Origin: Lachnospiraceae bacterium
GTDB lineage: Bacteria; Bacillota; Clostridia; Lachnospirales; Lachnospiraceae
DNA length: 7,758 nucleotides
Direction: 5' to 3'
NCBI GenBank assembly: GCA_024684155.1
Contig: JAIKXK010000201.1
Location: 1-7,758 of the forward strand
Below the pieces are notes generated by a model that ran no database searches, was not told the DNA's origin, and worked only from the letters and a program-made list of their open reading frames with translations. The position numbers were made by a program, and so were the translations under genes. Numbering within the stretch: position 1 is the stretch's first letter; each line of letters opens with the position of its first letter. Shown here piece after piece: positions 5,551 through 7,758 of the stretch.

Positions 5551-7758
5551 CGTTTTACACCTTTTGTATCCCGATTACCTATATGCAAATTCTTTAATTG
5601 AATTTTCTTACCTTTTACCTCAGCTGTAGTATCATCTCCAGAATGGAGTAAGTATACAGCAACCATTTCATCCTTTGCATCAAGTTTCATACCTCGAACA
5701 CCAACAGCAGGTTTTTTCTTTTCCGGAATGGTAGATGCATCAATACGTAAGAAATAATTATTCTTTGTCTGCATAACTAAGGTATCATCTTGTTCTAATA
5801 AGCCAACACAAAGTACCAAATCCTTATCACCTAATTTCGTAGCTTGTGACTGACGTCTTGTTACATCAAATTCTTCTCCTGCTACAACCTTAATCATTCC
5901 TGATTTTGTAGCAAAGACTAATTTTTTGCCACGTAAGTTTGGCATAGCATCCATAAATAAAATATGGTCTTGAGAAGCATCAAATTTTGAAACATTGTCT
6001 ACAGGTAGACCTTTATCACGGAATTTGCCAAATGGTAAATCTAGGACTTTAATCATAAATTGCTGTCCATTTTCCGTAAATGCAAAAATCTTATCCACAT
6101 TTTTGCAGAAAATAATCTTTTTGCATTCAGTTTCAGCAGCCTCTTTATTTCTTTCATAAGTAGCCATATCTACAACCCTTGCGTATGCAAAACGATCAAC
6201 TAATACAGCTACATCGATTTCTTCAATTGGTTTTTCCTCTACAACTGCTTCTGCCACGTTATCAATTACAGTTTTTCTTTCTACCGCATAGGATTTTTTA
6301 AAGCTCTTTAAATCTTTAATAATTACCTTTGCCATTACCGATTTTTTTTCAAGAATTTCAGTATAATCTGAAATTTTTTGCATAGTCTCTTCATACTGGG
6401 CACGTAAAGCTTCAATTTCAAGACCAATCAATCGGTATAGACGCATTTCTAGAATAGCTTTTGCCTGACGTTCTGTAAAACGAAGTAAAGCTGCATCTTT
6501 TTTGGACTGTTCAGATTTAAATTTAATATGTTCCGTATTACCATTAATTAAGCAATCTCTTGCATCAGCAATGGATTTCGAACCACGAAGGATTTCTATA
6601 ATCAAATCAATTACATCACAGGCTTTGATTAAACCTTCCTGAACTTCCTTTTTTTCACGTTCTTTCTTAAGAAGTGTAGTGTACTTACGAGTTGCAAGTT
6701 CATACTGAAAATTCACATGATGACGAATAATCGGAACAATACCAAGAGTTTCTGGCTTTCCATCACAAACTGCAAGCATATTAACACCAAAGGTATCTTC
6801 TAAACGAGTCTTTTTATAGAGAAGATTTAAAAAATAATCTACATCTGCTCCTTTTTTCAACTCAATCACAATACGAATGCCTTCTTTTGAAGACTGATTT
6901 GAAATATCTACAATATCATTGGTAAGTTTATTTTCAGAAAGAGAAAATACATCATTTAAAAATTTACCAATATTTGCTCCTATCATAGTGTAAGGAATTT
7001 CTGTTACTACAACAGCAACTCTTCCACCCTTTAATTTTTCAATTTCTACTTTACCACGGAGCTTAATTTTTCCAACACCTGTAGAATAGATGGCATGTAA
7101 ATCATCTTTATTTGTTACAATACCTCCGGTTGGAAAATCAGGACCTGGTATATATTCCATCATCTGTTCCGTATTAATATCTGGATTTTTCATATAGGCA
7201 ATAACACCATCAATGACTTCTCCTAAGTTATGGGTAGGAATGGAAGTTGCCATACCAACAGCAATACCTTCCGCACCATTTACTAAAATATTCGGAACCC
7301 GGACTGGAAGAACAACCGGTTCTTTTTCTGTTTCATCGAAGTTTGGCATAAAATCTACCACATCTTTATCAAGATCTGATAAATAAGCTTCTTCTGTCAC
7401 CTTCTGTAATCGAGCCTCTGTATAACGCATAGCAGCTGCGCCATCACCTTCAATGGAACCAAAGTTACCATGACCATCTACCAAAGGCATTCCCTTTTTA
7501 AAATCCTGACTCATAACAACTAATGATTCGTATATAGAAGAGTCACCATGAGGGTGATATTTACCCATGGTATCACCTACAATACGAGCTGATTTACGAA
7601 AAGGGCCATCCGATTTTACCCCTAGCTCATGCATATCATAAAGCACACGTCTTTGTACGGGTTTTAAACCATCTCGAACATCAGGTAGTGCACGTGAAAC
7701 GATAACACTCATGGCATAATCGATATAGGATTTTTGCATTACCTCGGAATATTCCATA
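5547..7758 (-). CDS. parC: DNA topoisomerase IV subunit A (ParC/GyrA family), 5' end probably outside the window
   Basis: This is the DNA breakage-reunion subunit of a type IIA topoisomerase, acting with an ATPase subunit (ParE) to decatenate and relax DNA. The visible 736 residues start MEYSEVMQKSYIDYAMS, and QRRVLYDM at 35-42 is a family hallmark. The catalytic tyrosine is Tyr112 in AAMRYTEARL. The quinolone-contact region HPHGDSSIYE has Ser73 and Glu77 at the positions of E. coli ParC Ser80 and Glu84, the wild-type state. The tower and coiled-coil region runs to about 485, followed by a short beta-pinwheel C-terminal domain (about 530-736). I do not see the GyrA box (QRRGGKG); the nearest match is TRRQSQATK, which favours topoisomerase IV over gyrase. 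The ATG at 7755-7757 is almost at the edge. Relatives usually have several more N-terminal residues, so the real start is probably outside. The stop overlaps the HAD start as ATGA. Confidence 0.93.
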   Translation of the reverse strand, partial: MEYSEVMQKSYIDYAMSVIVSRALPDVRDGLKPVQRRVLYDMHELGVKSDGPFRKSARIVGDTMGKYHPHGDSSIYESLVVMSQDFKKGMPLVDGHGNFGSIEGDGAAAMRYTEARLQKVTEEAYLSDLDKDVVDFMPNFDETEKEPVVLPVRVPNILVNGAEGIAVGMATSIPTHNLGEVIDGVIAYMKNPDINTEQMMEYIPGPDFPTGGIVTNKDDLHAIYSTGVGKIKLRGKVEIEKLKGGRVAVVVTEIPYTMIGANIGKFLNDVFSLSENKLTNDIVDISNQSSKEGIRIVIELKKGADVDYFLNLLYKKTRLEDTFGVNMLAVCDGKPETLGIVPIIRHHVNFQYELATRKYTTLLKKEREKKEVQEGLIKACDVIDLIIEILRGSKSIADARDCLINGNTEHIKFKSEQSKKDAALLRFTERQAKAILEMRLYRLIGLEIEALRAQYEETMQKISDYTEILEKKSVMAKVIIKDLKSFKKSYAVERKTVIDNVAEAVVEEKPIEEIDVAVLVDRFAYARVVDMATYERNKEAAETECKKIIFCKNVDKIFAFTENGQQFMIKVLDLPFGKFRDKGLPVDNVSKFDASQDHILFMDAMPNLRGKKLVFATKSGMIKVVAGEEFDVTRRQSQATKLGDKDLVLCVGLLEQDDTLVMQTKNNYFLRIDASTIPEKKKPAVGVRGMKLDAKDEMVAVYLLHSGDDTTAEVKGKKIQLKNLHIGNRDTKGVKR

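Noticed and set aside
5547..7758. Assignment as gyrase subunit A
   Set aside because: The C-terminal domain lacks a recognisable GyrA box and is short. The N-terminal and C-terminal sequence style fit the topoisomerase IV subunit.

Overview
This is a low-GC window in which every intact gene lies on the minus strand. Gene content and protein style suggest a Firmicute of class Clostridia, most likely Lachnospiraceae: a ParC-type topoisomerase IV subunit with the N-terminal style of that family, a HrcA/CIRCE-controlled groES-groEL operon, a Mbeg1-like (DUF2974) lipase-fold protein, and strong AGGAGG-type ribosome binding sites. The family assignment is inferred from sequence style and was not tested by a search.

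Read in the direction of transcription, from high to low coordinates, the layout is as follows. A topoisomerase IV subunit A gene runs in from the right edge, and its true start is probably just outside. It overlaps by 4 bases (ATGA) a HAD-family phosphatase gene. That gene overlaps by 20 bases a CPBP-family membrane protease gene that appears to use a TTG start. A 12-base gap follows, then a DUF308/HdeD-like multi-pass membrane protein with a long acidic tail. These four genes look like one transcription unit, which ends at a strong intrinsic terminator (3346-3369). Only 18 bases past the terminator's T-run comes the start codon of the DUF2974 alpha/beta-hydrolase gene. The terminator arm can also pair with that gene's Shine-Dalgarno sequence. 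After this gene, an extended -10 promoter and a near-consensus CIRCE operator drive groES and groEL.

The most unusual part is the left edge. Bases 1-142 are a second groEL piece in the opposite orientation. It encodes exactly residues 422-468 of the resident GroEL, but with 13 base differences, all at synonymous third codon positions. It is joined tail-to-tail to the resident groEL through a 3-base shared sequence (TTC, 141-143), which removes the normal GroEL C-terminal tail. The simplest reading is a chimeric inverted join between two related genomes at a contig end, not a natural locus. A true second groEL cannot be excluded from sequence alone.

The rest is largely conserved housekeeping sequence. 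I see no CRISPR array, insertion sequence, prophage, RNA gene or defence system. The points of real interest are the edge chimera, the terminator/Shine-Dalgarno arrangement before the DUF2974 gene, and the repeated acidic [IV]FED motifs in the tail of the DUF308-like protein.
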